DNA of 64,000 nucleotides from Vibrio bivalvicida. Lineage in GTDB: Bacteria > Pseudomonadota > Gammaproteobacteria > Enterobacterales > Vibrionaceae. Position 1 is the first letter of the stretch; the number at the start of each line of letters is the position of its first letter. The stretch covers positions 1 to 64,000 of the forward strand of contig NZ_LLEI02000015.1 of the NCBI RefSeq assembly GCF_001399455.2, given 5' to 3'. Of this stretch, positions 16,779 to 25,259 are shown one piece after another. The translations under genes were made by a program, and so were the position numbers. The notes under the pieces were generated by a model. That model was not told where the DNA came from. It saw only the letters and a list, made by a program, of their open reading frames with translations, and did no database searches.

Positions 16779-16956
16779 TTTTATTCCTATAGTTCAATAG
16801 GGTCTACAGACCCTAACGTTCACAACCATAATACGTTGGTGAGAAATGCAATGAACAGATAGAAAACTATGATTACCTACAATAGTTGGAATCAGGTGCA
16901 AAGGAATTGAAATCTATATGATTATCAACAGATTGTTGTGAGAGTTGACGCTGTTT

Positions 16957-18060
16957 TTAGCTTTGCTTGGCCAAAACATATCGAGTGCTTCGTCCGGCAC
17001 CTGATTTTACTAAACATCCCTGCTCTACCAATGCAGTCAAGTGTCGAGTCGCTGTTGGTTTACTGACTTTCGCCACTTTGTGATATTGAGAGGTATTAAT
17101 ACCATCAACAAAATCACCATCAAGCATTCGATTTAGAACTTTTGCTTGCTCTGACGTCAATTGAGTCTGATCTACATCTCGCCAGAAATTGGTTTTCAAC
17201 ACCGTTTGTTGAATCTCTTTTAAGACTTCATCAAACGTTTCATTTAGGACGTCAAGAAACCATACTACCCAGTCGGTAATATCGACATCACCCTTCTGTG
17301 TTTTTTCTAATATTTCATAGTAGCTTTTGCGATTTGCAAGTATGCCTACTGACATCGCATAAAAACGAACTGATTGCTGATCCGCTTGAGCTAAAGCCAA
17401 ATCCGTTAGCAAACGAGTGATTCGCCCGTTGCCATCATCGAGTGGATGCAGAGTAACAAACCACAGGTGTGTGATGGCAGCTCGAAGCAATGGATCCAAT
17501 TTCATGTCTTGCTTTGAATGATTAAACCATGCGACGAACTGGTCAAGATCGTTATCAAGCCTCTCTCTCCCCGGCGCTTCAAAGTGAACAATTGGCCTAT
17601 CGATTCGCCCGGACACTACCTGCATAGGCGCTGTCCCTCTAAGCTGACCGCCAACAACTGGATTGAACAGCGTGTAGCCTTCAGGGAAAAGCCTATCGTG
17701 CCAATGTAGGATTCTTTCTAAGGTAAGAGGTGCATCAAGATTATCGACGGCATCAAGCATAATCTCGGCAAGCCCATCTGTTTGTTCCGTCGTTGGGAAA
17801 GGACGCTCTTCTGTCAAACCGAGTTTATTCGCGAGCGAAGAACGAACTGAAAATGCATTCAGTTTTTCACCCTCTATAGCACTAGAATGGACTATGTTCG
17901 CTAACAAGGTATCGAGCATACTTTGGTTCTGATCTTGAGGCTGGCTAGTCATCCTGCCCAGTAAGACACCTTGGTTTAATCGTGTCTTCCTAAGCAACGG
18001 ATCTACGACCGCTTCATCCCAGAAAAAGTGAGGCCAATTCGTTTGCTCCCATATCCACAT
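16957..18060 (-). CDS. class II Fic-domain AMP-transferase with winged helix
   Basis: A 367-aa Fic protein. An N-terminal DUF4172-like part (MWIWEQTNWPHFFWDEA) is followed by the inhibitory helix motif SSAIEG (Ser59, Glu63, Gly64), a Fic core with HPLDDGNGRITR (His205, residues 205-216) and a C-terminal winged helix (about 305-365, SKPTATRHLTALVEQGCLVKSG). Fic enzymes usually transfer AMP from ATP to a hydroxyl of a target protein. The inhibitory helix before the core makes it class II, self-inhibited. The usual Phe after HP is Leu. The DNA-binding domain and repeats in front of the gene suggest autoregulation. No antitoxin gene is adjacent, so a toxin-antitoxin role is unlikely. Confidence 0.9.
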   Translation of the reverse strand: MWIWEQTNWPHFFWDEAVVDPLLRKTRLNQGVLLGRMTSQPQDQNQSMLDTLLANIVHSSAIEGEKLNAFSVRSSLANKLGLTEERPFPTTEQTDGLAEIMLDAVDNLDAPLTLERILHWHDRLFPEGYTLFNPVVGGQLRGTAPMQVVSGRIDRPIVHFEAPGRERLDNDLDQFVAWFNHSKQDMKLDPLLRAAITHLWFVTLHPLDDGNGRITRLLTDLALAQADQQSVRFYAMSVGILANRKSYYEILEKTQKGDVDITDWVVWFLDVLNETFDEVLKEIQQTVLKTNFWRDVDQTQLTSEQAKVLNRMLDGDFVDGINTSQYHKVAKVSKPTATRHLTALVEQGCLVKSGAGRSTRYVLAKQS

Positions 18061-18104
18061 AACAATACCTTGATTTGAAAAATTACCTTATTCTACTCAT
18101 ATTA

Positions 18105-18152
18105 TGATGTGATTAAGGTATTTAATCAAATCATGTCGTGATGTGATTAAGG
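18105..18152. repeat. paired 14-bp direct repeats upstream of the Fic gene
   Basis: TGATGTGATTAAGG occurs at 18105-18118 and again at 18139-18152, 34 bp apart (about three helical turns). Between them GATTAA (18111-18116) and TTAATC (18122-18127) form an inverted repeat. They lie 45-92 bases upstream of the Fic start, as expected for operators of its winged-helix domain. Confidence 0.6.
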
Positions 18153-18216
18153 GGATTATTCGAATCACCCGTTAACTAGAAACAGTTAAATCTACAATAC
18201 ATTTTGGCTGGATATA

Positions 18217-18248
18217 AAAAAGACGCCTCGATTTAACTCGAGGCGTCA
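18217..18248 (-). terminator. terminator of kbl-tdh
   Basis: A perfect 10-bp stem, GACGCCTCGA (18223-18232) with its complement (18239-18248), loop of six; on the minus strand TTTTTT follows. Confidence 0.85.
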
Positions 18249-18359
18249 TTCAATTCTGGGGCTTTCTAAGTGCAAATCAGGGCTATTTTTACTATTCACC
18301 TATCCAGATAACCAGTAAGTAGTTAGATAGTAACAAGCCTCAATTAACCTAGTATTGCC

Positions 18360-19391
18360 CTACTCCCAATCTAGGATAACCTTTCCTGACTTACCGCTAC
18401 GCATAGCGTCAAAGCCTTGTTGAAAATCATCAATCTTGTAGTGATGTGTGATTATTGGCGTTAGATCTAGGCCTGACTGGATCAATGAAGCCATCTTGTA
18501 CCACGTCTCAAACATTTCACGACCATAGATGCCTTTGATCACCAAACCTTTAAAGATCACTTGGTTCCAATCGATGCCCATATCTGATGGTGGAATACCT
18601 AGTAGTGCAATACGGCCACCGTGATTCATTGTTTTAAGCATCGAGTTAAACGCAGAAGGTACGCCAGACATTTCAAGGCCGACATCAAAGCCTTCTGTCA
18701 TGCCAAGCTCTTCCATAACGTTTTCCAGCTTTTGCTCAGCAACGTTTACAGCGCGAGTCACACCCATCTTACGAGCTAGCTCTAAGCGGTATTCGTTAAC
18801 GTCAGTAATGACAACGTGACGAGCACCTACGTGTTTAGCGACTGCCGCAGCCATGATACCGATAGGACCTGCGCCTGTTATTAGTACGTCTTCACCAACA
18901 AGATCAAAAGACAGTGCCGTATGAACAGCGTTACCAAACGGGTCGAAGATAGAGGCTAAATCGTCAGAGATACCTTCTGGGATCTTAAACGCGTTAAATG
19001 CAGGAATAACAAGATATTCAGCGAAAGCACCCTCTCGGTTAACACCGACACCGACTGTGTTACGACATAAGTGTGTACGACCACCGCGACAGTTACGACA
19101 GTGACCACAGGTAATATGACCTTCACCCGATACGCGGTCGCCAATTTCAAAGCCACGGACTTCTTGGCCAATACCTACCACTTCACCCACGTATTCATGG
19201 CCGACAACCATAGGCACAGGAATCGTATTTTGCGACCACTCATCCCAGTTATAGATGTGTACGTCAGTACCACAAATCGCAGTTTTCTTAATACGGATAA
19301 GAAGATCATTGTGACCAAGCTCTGGCTTGTCCACTTCTGTCATCCAGATGCCTTCTTCAGGCTTAAGTTTTGATAGTGCTTTGATTTTCAT
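18360..19391 (-). CDS. tdh: L-threonine 3-dehydrogenase
   Basis: A 343-aa zinc alcohol dehydrogenase-family enzyme that oxidises L-threonine to 2-amino-3-ketobutyrate with NAD. Motifs: catalytic zinc Cys in [30 protein letters not shown], structural zinc cysteines in [21 protein letters not shown] (residues near 93-113), and the NAD fold [20 protein letters not shown]. Length equals that of E. coli Tdh within two residues. Its start overlaps the kbl stop by one base (TAATG), so translation is coupled. With Kbl it converts threonine to glycine and acetyl-CoA. A strong terminator follows after about 110 bases. Confidence 0.97.
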   Translation of the reverse strand: MKIKALSKLKPEEGIWMTEVDKPELGHNDLLIRIKKTAICGTDVHIYNWDEWSQNTIPVPMVVGHEYVGEVVGIGQEVRGFEIGDRVSGEGHITCGHCRNCRGGRTHLCRNTVGVGVNREGAFAEYLVIPAFNAFKIPEGISDDLASIFDPFGNAVHTALSFDLVGEDVLITGAGPIGIMAAAVAKHVGARHVVITDVNEYRLELARKMGVTRAVNVAEQKLENVMEELGMTEGFDVGLEMSGVPSAFNSMLKTMNHGGRIALLGIPPSDMGIDWNQVIFKGLVIKGIYGREMFETWYKMASLIQSGLDLTPIITHHYKIDDFQQGFDAMRSGKSGKVILDWE

Positions 19392-20587
19392 TACTTAATG
19401 ATCTCCATGTCACGACCTACTTCGATAAATGCATCGATAGCGCGATCAAGCTGCTCACGTGAGTGTGCTGCTGACATTTGTGTACGGATACGAGCTTGAC
19501 CTTTTGGTACGACTGGGAACGAGAACCCAATAACGTAAATACCTTTTTCAAGAGCACGCTCTGCAAACTCGGCCGCTACTTTAGCGTCGCCAAGCATGAT
19601 AGGAATGATTGCGTGGTCTGCACCACCCATAGTGAAGCCTGCTGCTTCCATACGCGTACGGAAATGTGCTGCGTTTTCCCATAGTTGGTCACGAAGGTCA
19701 CCGCTTTGTTCTAGAAGATCTAGCACACGGATAGATGCATTAACAATTGCAGGCGCAACAGAGTTCGAGAACAAATACGGACGCGAGCGCTGGCGTAGCC
19801 ATTCGATGACCTCCGCTTTACCAGATGTGTAACCACCTGACGCCCCACCCATAGCTTTACCTAGCGTACCCGTAATAATGTCGATGCGATCCACAACGTC
19901 ATGGTATTCGTGTGTACCAGCACCTGTCTTACCCATGAAACCAACAGCGTGAGAATCATCAACCATAGTCAATGCGCCGTACTTTTCAGCTAGGTCACAG
20001 ATAGCGGGTAGGTTCGCTACCACACCATCCATAGAGAACACACCATCAGTGACGATAAGAATATGACGAGCACCGGCTTCTTTCGCAGCGATAAGTTGTT
20101 GCTCTAGCTCTTCCATATTGTTGTTTGAGTAGCGGAAACGCATCGCCTTACACAAACGAACACCATCAATGATTGAAGCGTGATTTAACGCGTCAGAGAT
20201 GATTGCATCTTCTTTGCCTAGAATAGTTTCAAATAGGCCAGCGTTCGCATCGAAACAAGAGGTGTAAAGAATCGTATCTTCTTTACCTAGGAACTTTGAC
20301 AGTTTTTGTTCTAGTTCTTTATGGATGTCTTGAGTACCACAGATAAAGCGAACAGAAGCCATACCGAAACCATGTACGTCCATGCCCTGCTTACCCGCTT
20401 CAATTAGCTCTGGGTGGTTAGCTAGACCAAGGTAGTTGTTTGCACAGAAGTTAAGCACTTCTTCACCAGTAGAGATCTTAACAGCCGCTTGCTGCTGAGA
20501 CGTAATCACACGCTCTGACTTGTAAAGACCTTCAGCCTTTACTTCTTCAATTTGCTTTTGAATCTGTTCGTAGAATGCAGAAGACAT
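19391..20587 (-). CDS. kbl: glycine C-acetyltransferase (2-amino-3-ketobutyrate CoA ligase)
   Basis: A 398-aa PLP enzyme that splits 2-amino-3-ketobutyrate with CoA into glycine and acetyl-CoA. The ATG at 20587 is chosen because GGAAGGA lies just upstream and the length then equals that of E. coli Kbl; the longer frame to 20617 is not needed. Motifs: [13 protein letters not shown], substrate region [33 protein letters not shown], and PLP lysine in [16 protein letters not shown]. It is first in the kbl-tdh operon. Upstream, GGTTCTAGC (20630-20638) and GCTAGAGCC (20644-20652) form a hairpin in the leader. A LysR-type gene is divergent and is the obvious regulator candidate. Confidence 0.97.
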   Translation of the reverse strand: MSSAFYEQIQKQIEEVKAEGLYKSERVITSQQQAAVKISTGEEVLNFCANNYLGLANHPELIEAGKQGMDVHGFGMASVRFICGTQDIHKELEQKLSKFLGKEDTILYTSCFDANAGLFETILGKEDAIISDALNHASIIDGVRLCKAMRFRYSNNNMEELEQQLIAAKEAGARHILIVTDGVFSMDGVVANLPAICDLAEKYGALTMVDDSHAVGFMGKTGAGTHEYHDVVDRIDIITGTLGKAMGGASGGYTSGKAEVIEWLRQRSRPYLFSNSVAPAIVNASIRVLDLLEQSGDLRDQLWENAAHFRTRMEAAGFTMGGADHAIIPIMLGDAKVAAEFAERALEKGIYVIGFSFPVVPKGQARIRTQMSAAHSREQLDRAIDAFIEVGRDMEIIK

Positions 20588-20812
20588 TTCAAATTCCTTC
20601 CTAGTTATTATGCGCATTGCTTATTGTGGGGTTCTAGCTGATTGCTAGAGCCAAAATCTGATGTAGTAAGTGTAATTCAAGCACGTGTTTTTCATTATCC
20701 CGTTAGTTGGAAAAACATTATTGAACCCAAGGCACAAATAGAGCCTTTTAATGATGACGGTCACATTTATAAGCGTTAAAATAGCGGTAAATGGTTATTT
20801 GAAGCGACAGAA

Positions 20813-21727
20813 ATGAAGAACACTAGGCTGATTGCCCTACTTCCCGATTTAGCGAGTTTTATTCTTATCGTTGATGAAGGCAGTTTTACAGCTGCAGCTA
20901 AGATTCTCGATGTGACCCCTTCTGCACTAAGCAAATTGGTTACGCGACTAGAGGCATCCCTTTCGGTAAAACTGTTTGAGCGTACTACGCGTAAGCTGAT
21001 TATCACCCACTCCGGTCAACAGGTATATGACCAGGCTTTAGTGATGGTTGATGCAGCAAAGCGAGCAGTAGAACTCTCAACGACAGACCATCAAGATATG
21101 TCTGGAGCGCTAACAGTTGCAGCGCCAGAAGCATTTTTAAACTCCGTATTACAGCCCCATGTGATGCCTTTTTTGCAAAAGTACCCTGAAATACAGCTAA
21201 AATTGCGCGCAGCAGATGGTGAAATCGATCTAATCCGTGATGGTATTGATGTCGCGTTTAAACTGACGGATAAACCTGACGAGAACTTGGTACTTAAAGA
21301 AGTCAGCAAAACCAACTTAGTCCTTTGTGCCAGCCCCGACTACATTGCCAAACGTGGTATGCCTAAACACCCAACGGAACTGTCTGAACACGATTGCCTC
21401 TATCTCGCAGAAACAGACAGCGATCATATATGGGATTTCTTTAAAGAAGACGAGTATCACTCAGTGGGAGTCTCAGGTCGTTACGCGGTCAACCATTCAC
21501 AGATGCGATTGACGGGCGTTAAAAATGCGCTAGGTATTGGCATTTTTCATGACTTTGTTGTCTCACAGGCAATTGAAAACAACGAAGTGATTCCTGTACT
21601 CGCTGATTGGACGATAAAAAGTAACTACCATGGCGCAATCGCCATGCAATACCCACAAAACAAATACATGCCAGCGCGATTGCGTGGATTTATTGATTAC
21701 ATGACACAACAACTGAGCGCAAAATAA
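20813..21727 (+). CDS. LysR-family regulator divergent from kbl-tdh
   Basis: A 304-aa LysR-type transcriptional regulator. N-terminal helix-turn-helix at about residues 15-65: FILIVDEGSFTAAAKILDVTPSALSKLVTRLE, then LFERTTRKLIITHSGQQ. The C-terminal effector-binding domain follows (GALTVAAPEAFLNSVLQPHV, with the LRDGIDVAFKLTDKPDENL segment). It resembles the large DhmR/AaeR-like branch with one effector domain. It is divergent from kbl across about 225 bases that hold both promoters, so regulation of threonine breakdown is a reasonable guess, not shown. It ends at a bidirectional terminator. Confidence 0.88.
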   Translation: MKNTRLIALLPDLASFILIVDEGSFTAAAKILDVTPSALSKLVTRLEASLSVKLFERTTRKLIITHSGQQVYDQALVMVDAAKRAVELSTTDHQDMSGALTVAAPEAFLNSVLQPHVMPFLQKYPEIQLKLRAADGEIDLIRDGIDVAFKLTDKPDENLVLKEVSKTNLVLCASPDYIAKRGMPKHPTELSEHDCLYLAETDSDHIWDFFKEDEYHSVGVSGRYAVNHSQMRLTGVKNALGIGIFHDFVVSQAIENNEVIPVLADWTIKSNYHGAIAMQYPQNKYMPARLRGFIDYMTQQLSAK

Positions 21728-21728
21728 A

Positions 21729-21754
21729 AACAAGCCCCGATTTTGGGGCTTGTT
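21729..21754. terminator. bidirectional terminator
   Basis: AACAAGCCCC (21729-21738) and GGGGCTTGTT (21745-21754) form a perfect 10-bp stem between convergent genes, with A and T runs on either side. Confidence 0.8.
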
Positions 21755-21756
21755 GT

Positions 21757-23223
21757 TTATGACAAATAGGCTTTCAATTTTGGACTTCTTTTAACGAGCA
21801 ACGTATCTAGGATTAATACGCTAATGATGGTCACACCAGCCAAAGGGAAAAGAACACTCACCAATATTATGGTTGCGGCGCCAACCTTCCAAATACCGTC
21901 TTGTTCGAAACGGGCTGGTACACCCAACTTATTCTGATTAGACGGGCGACGTACCCACCACATCACAGCCCCGGTAACTGAAATAACGATAAACGCTAAA
22001 CAGAAAAAGACATTCAGCAGCTTATTTACAATGCTTAAATCACCTTGGTGAAGTGAAACCCCAGCAGCCATCAGCTTGGCGACAACATTGTAGTCATCCC
22101 AAGTAACATCAACGAGCACTTCTCCAGTGTATTGGTCAAAGTGAGTGGTCCTATCTTTTCTTGGGTCAGTAACATCTCCCGCCATTGAGTTAGCAGATAC
22201 AGTATAAACGCCAGTCTCAGATTGGGGTAAGTAGACTTTAAATTGGCTGAAGCCGAGTGATGTCGCTTTACTTATGATGTCATCGATTCCTACGCTCTGC
22301 GATGTATCGAAAGGTTGAGCAGAATGATGCTCGTGGTGCCCCCCATGATGCCCTTGCGATTCAGGCACTGCAGTCAGTTCTAAGTTCCAAGGCATTTCTT
22401 CCTCGCTACCGTGGTTTAAGTCTGCGTGAATTAAAGAAGATTCCGGTTTCTCCCCCCACGTGTAATAGGTAGGGAATGTATTCCAACCTTGGACCATTTT
22501 GGCGCCCCATACCCCTGCCCATGCAAGACCGGAAAGCAGAAATAGCAGTAAAACGATCGAAAGTGTTCCCCCTAAGTTGGCGTGGAGATCTCGCATTAGA
22601 ACACGCGACCCACTACGCATACGTACTTTGAGAAAACCAGCCTTAGTTGCGTTATCTTTTGGTAACCAAAGATAAATGCCGCTGACCAACAGCAGAATGC
22701 CTAAACTCGCAGACACTTCAATCAAGTAATCTCCCGATTTACCAATCAGCAATGTTCCATGGATATCATTAGCAAGTTGATACCAACTGTCACTGCGATC
22801 GATTTCGCCTAGAACTTCGCCGGAGTAAGGATTGACCGTCACTAAGACGGACTTACCATCTTCATGTCTGACATTAAATCTATTCGCTTTTGTACTTGAT
22901 TCAGACGCTACAAACTGGGTGATTTGTGAGTCGGGATACTTTTCCTTGACCGAATGCAGTTGAATAGAAGGTGGTAGAGTTTGCGCCTGCGGAGCAACTG
23001 TGATGATTTCACTGTATCTTGCTTGTTCAATTTCGTCATCAAATAGCATCACAAGCCCAGTAAGACTTAACATGAGCATAAATGGGATAACGAAAAGACC
23101 TGCATAAAAGTGCCAACGCCATGTGAGAAAATAACGTGCTTTTGCTTTAACCTTGTTTGAGCCGTCACTTTGAGATGGACGTAGTGAGCCCTTAGGTTGA
23201 GTCTGAGATTGACTACCCAACAT
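21757..23223 (-). CDS. PepSY-associated transmembrane protein (putative inner-membrane reductase)
   Basis: A 488-aa PepSY_TM family protein. Membrane helices are at about residues 33-57 (FYAGLFVIPFMLMLSLTGLVMLF), 165-186, 215-236, 385-410 and 440-470. Periplasmic PepSY-like portions lie between (residues near 90-140 and 300-370: VLVTVNPYSGEVLGEIDRS; TTHFDQYTGEVLVDVTWDDYN). Conserved His occur at helix ends (WRWHFYAGL, NDIHGTLL, RDLHANLGG, SLHQGDLS), as in the family where they may bind haem. A His-rich loop with HHGGHHEHH lies near residue 288. Related proteins reduce ferric siderophores or occur in copper gene clusters. Upstream is a DUF2946 gene, probably the same operon. Substrate is unknown. 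Confidence 0.85.
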   Translation of the reverse strand: MLGSQSQTQPKGSLRPSQSDGSNKVKAKARYFLTWRWHFYAGLFVIPFMLMLSLTGLVMLFDDEIEQARYSEIITVAPQAQTLPPSIQLHSVKEKYPDSQITQFVASESSTKANRFNVRHEDGKSVLVTVNPYSGEVLGEIDRSDSWYQLANDIHGTLLIGKSGDYLIEVSASLGILLLVSGIYLWLPKDNATKAGFLKVRMRSGSRVLMRDLHANLGGTLSIVLLLFLLSGLAWAGVWGAKMVQGWNTFPTYYTWGEKPESSLIHADLNHGSEEEMPWNLELTAVPESQGHHGGHHEHHSAQPFDTSQSVGIDDIISKATSLGFSQFKVYLPQSETGVYTVSANSMAGDVTDPRKDRTTHFDQYTGEVLVDVTWDDYNVVAKLMAAGVSLHQGDLSIVNKLLNVFFCLAFIVISVTGAVMWWVRRPSNQNKLGVPARFEQDGIWKVGAATIILVSVLFPLAGVTIISVLILDTLLVKRSPKLKAYLS

Positions 23224-23341
23224 TACAATTTCCTTTTTTGAGCGCGCAGCAGAAATCTCGAAACATAGTCGAGTCGTTAGTGCTGAGCTTTACTTTACTA
23301 AGTGGCTTATCTAGCCTTTGTTATTTGATTTATATGAAGTT

Positions 23342-23695
23342 TTAGAAAGGTAATGCAGGTGGCGCTCGGGGGATAGCGAGCTGAAATCGTTCACTTAGAG
23401 CCAAAAAAGCATACGACTCAATGTTCGCTATCGTCGATCTTCTTGGATGTGTAGGTGTTGGAAGCGTATCCTGATGAAAAGTTGAGAAGTGACTAAATGG
23501 ACAAGGCTTACTATGCTGAGTTTCAACCTTTCCCTCTTCGACTTGGACTAACTCAAAGCCATTGATAGTACAAAGTGTCGCCCAAACGCCAGCACTGGCA
23601 CCATGAGCATTGATTACAGGCATCAGAGTCACAAGCACCCAACTTAGGGCACTTGCGATGAGCATAGTTCGCTTGAAGTTTGATGTCCGTATCAT
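23342..23695 (-). CDS. DUF2946-family exported protein
   Basis: A 117-aa protein started at the ATG at 23695, which has GAGGG five bases upstream; the longer frame begins at a TTG inside that ribosome site. A signal or anchor helix spans about residues 9-28 (TMLIASALSWVLVTLMPVI). The family pattern follows: WATLCTINGFELVQVEEGK and then KPCPFSHF, with the cysteines conserved and a Pro/Thr-rich C-terminus. DUF2946 proteins often sit beside TonB receptors, PepSY proteins or copper genes; the function is not established. The gene is directly preceded by a perfect 24-bp palindrome that includes its ribosome site. Confidence 0.78.
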   Translation of the reverse strand: MIRTSNFKRTMLIASALSWVLVTLMPVINAHGASAGVWATLCTINGFELVQVEEGKVETQHSKPCPFSHFSTFHQDTLPTPTHPRRSTIANIESYAFLALSERFQLAIPRAPPALPF

Positions 23696-23697
23696 AG

Positions 23698-23721
23698 TTA
23701 CCCTCAATTAATTGAGGGTAA
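23698..23721. promoter_or_regulatory. perfect 24-bp palindrome over the DUF2946 ribosome binding site
   Basis: TTACCCTCAATT is followed directly by its exact reverse complement. The GAGGG ribosome site of the DUF2946 gene is inside the downstream half, two bases before the palindrome ends and nine before the ATG. AT-rich TATATATT lies immediately upstream on the minus strand and could be a -10 box. The element can act as an operator or as an RNA hairpin that hides the ribosome site. Confidence 0.6.
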
Positions 23722-23817
23722 ATATATAACCTTTTGCTAACAACCTCAGTAAATTACATTAAAAAACCTAACAAAGATCATGGTATTAAGTTTATACAAG
23801 CGATTATTGCGGATGTA

Positions 23818-24201
23818 TTAACCGAACAATTTGCTCCAAATGCTTGGGTTGCGTTTATCGTGGTATTCAACGCGTAGATTATCGACATTTTTCAGCTCGG
23901 CCTTGGCTCCTTTGATGTCACCAGACTCTAGCTTTTCTTCAACAGAGTCGAGTGCAACGGAAAGCTTACTGAATCCTTCAAAATAGATATCAAACTTTTC
24001 TGGTGGGTAATCACCACGTTTTGATCGTTCTACAAGTTCAGATAGGTTGCTTACAGCAGACTTCATGCCACTCACTTCTGTCGCTTCAGCAGCATTTTTA
24101 AACTCAACTTTCATTTGCTTCATGGTAGCTTTCAGATCAAAATCACTTGCGAATGTTTGAGCAGACATGACTAGGGCTAGAACAGGGATTAACTTTCTCA
24201 T
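23818..24201 (-). CDS. cybC: cytochrome b562
   Basis: A 127-aa periplasmic four-helix haem protein. A signal peptide ends near Ala18 (SAQTFA). Haem ligands would be Met27 (DLKATMKQMK, Met30 being an alternative) and His114 (VEYHDKRNP). Unlike b562 with c-type linkage there is no CxxCH. Length and helix pattern (VEFKNAAEATEV, MKSAVSNLSELVERSKRGDYPPEKFDIYFEGFSKL) fit the family. It lies upstream of the DUF2946/PepSY module on the same strand, but the palindrome between suggests separate control. It is a soluble electron carrier with an unknown partner. Confidence 0.87.
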   Translation of the reverse strand: MRKLIPVLALVMSAQTFASDFDLKATMKQMKVEFKNAAEATEVSGMKSAVSNLSELVERSKRGDYPPEKFDIYFEGFSKLSVALDSVEEKLESGDIKGAKAELKNVDNLRVEYHDKRNPSIWSKLFG

Positions 24202-24282
24202 TGTCTATATTCTTTTTTTTAGAAGAGGAATGGAGAGTGTACTGAAATTGTTCAGTACACTAGAAGTGAAATATGTTTCAAC

Positions 24283-25026
24283 TTATAAATATTGGTATTC
24301 AGTTATTGGGGTATGCTCTCTTAGTGCTAAGAAGGATAAAAACTGCTTCACACTATGAGTAATCACTTTGTCTGGCCTGACGCCAACTTTGACTAATAGC
24401 TCAGAAACCTTGGTTAAGTTTCCAACGTCTTGGCAAAAGTGTGCGTCACTGCCAGTGGTAAAGAAAACACCGATCTCTTTACCCAATCTTGCAATTTCTT
24501 CACAACGCTCAACACTCCCTACTCGACTATTCCCTTTTAATGTTGTGTTGTTGAGTTCTATAGCAACGTTGTGTTCTTTAGCAGATACCAATACTTGCTC
24601 ATAATCGAAATCAAAGTTTGGGTTACCAAGGTGACCAAGTGCATCAACATTACCACCTTTAATCACATTGATTAGCGCAAGTGTGTGAGAGTCGGTATCA
24701 CTTGGTCGAAACACAGGTTCGTGGAAACTAGCAATAACCCAATCCAAGCTTTTGTACGAGGTCGGATGGACATCAATATCTCCAGCTGTATTAAGAATAT
24801 TAGCTTCAACACCTCGGACTACTGCAACACCTTCAATGAACCTAGGAAGTACACGCTGGTTTGAAAAAAACCAGTAATGAGGTGCACCAGGCATTGACTC
24901 CGCATGGTCTGTGGTGCAAAACATTTCTAGGCCACTGGCTTTTGCCAAACGAGCGTTTTCGATCAAAGTACTGTACGCATGACCGCTTGCGTAGGTATGG
25001 GTATGAGTGTCAACAACTAAATTCAT
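24283..25026 (-). CDS. ycdX: PHP-family phosphatase/hydrolase (YcdX-like)
   Basis: A 247-aa PHP-domain metal hydrolase. Metal-site motifs: [15 protein letters not shown] (residues 6-20), [18 protein letters not shown] (36-54), [39 protein letters not shown] and [14 protein letters not shown]. These match YcdX, a trinuclear zinc phosphatase in E. coli. Length is normal. It is monocistronic, divergent from the HD-GYP gene. The physiological substrate is not known. In enterics ycdX has been linked to swarming. Confidence 0.92.
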   Translation of the reverse strand: MNLVVDTHTHTYASGHAYSTLIENARLAKASGLEMFCTTDHAESMPGAPHYWFFSNQRVLPRFIEGVAVVRGVEANILNTAGDIDVHPTSYKSLDWVIASFHEPVFRPSDTDSHTLALINVIKGGNVDALGHLGNPNFDFDYEQVLVSAKEHNVAIELNNTTLKGNSRVGSVERCEEIARLGKEIGVFFTTGSDAHFCQDVGNLTKVSELLVKVGVRPDKVITHSVKQFLSFLALREHTPITEYQYL

Positions 25027-25259
25027 AATTCAACGTGGATTGAGTGCGATGGCCTTATGTTATCAGCCAATCAAGTTTGTTGCTCGAAATTCCACTATAC
25101 ATAAGTAGTACTCCCCTATCTGAGACTTAAAGCAGCAACAGATCAGGATGTGTTTCAATTGTCACTGTAGTAACAGCCATACCACTATTATTAATAAGTT
25201 TTTTTGCAGGATTCTGAGATTGTTCAATACTTAGTAAGGGCTATTTCATTGGTTGAGAT

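Noticed and set aside
16957..18060. Fic toxin-antitoxin pair
   Set aside because: The inhibitory helix is inside the protein (class II) and no small antitoxin gene is adjacent.
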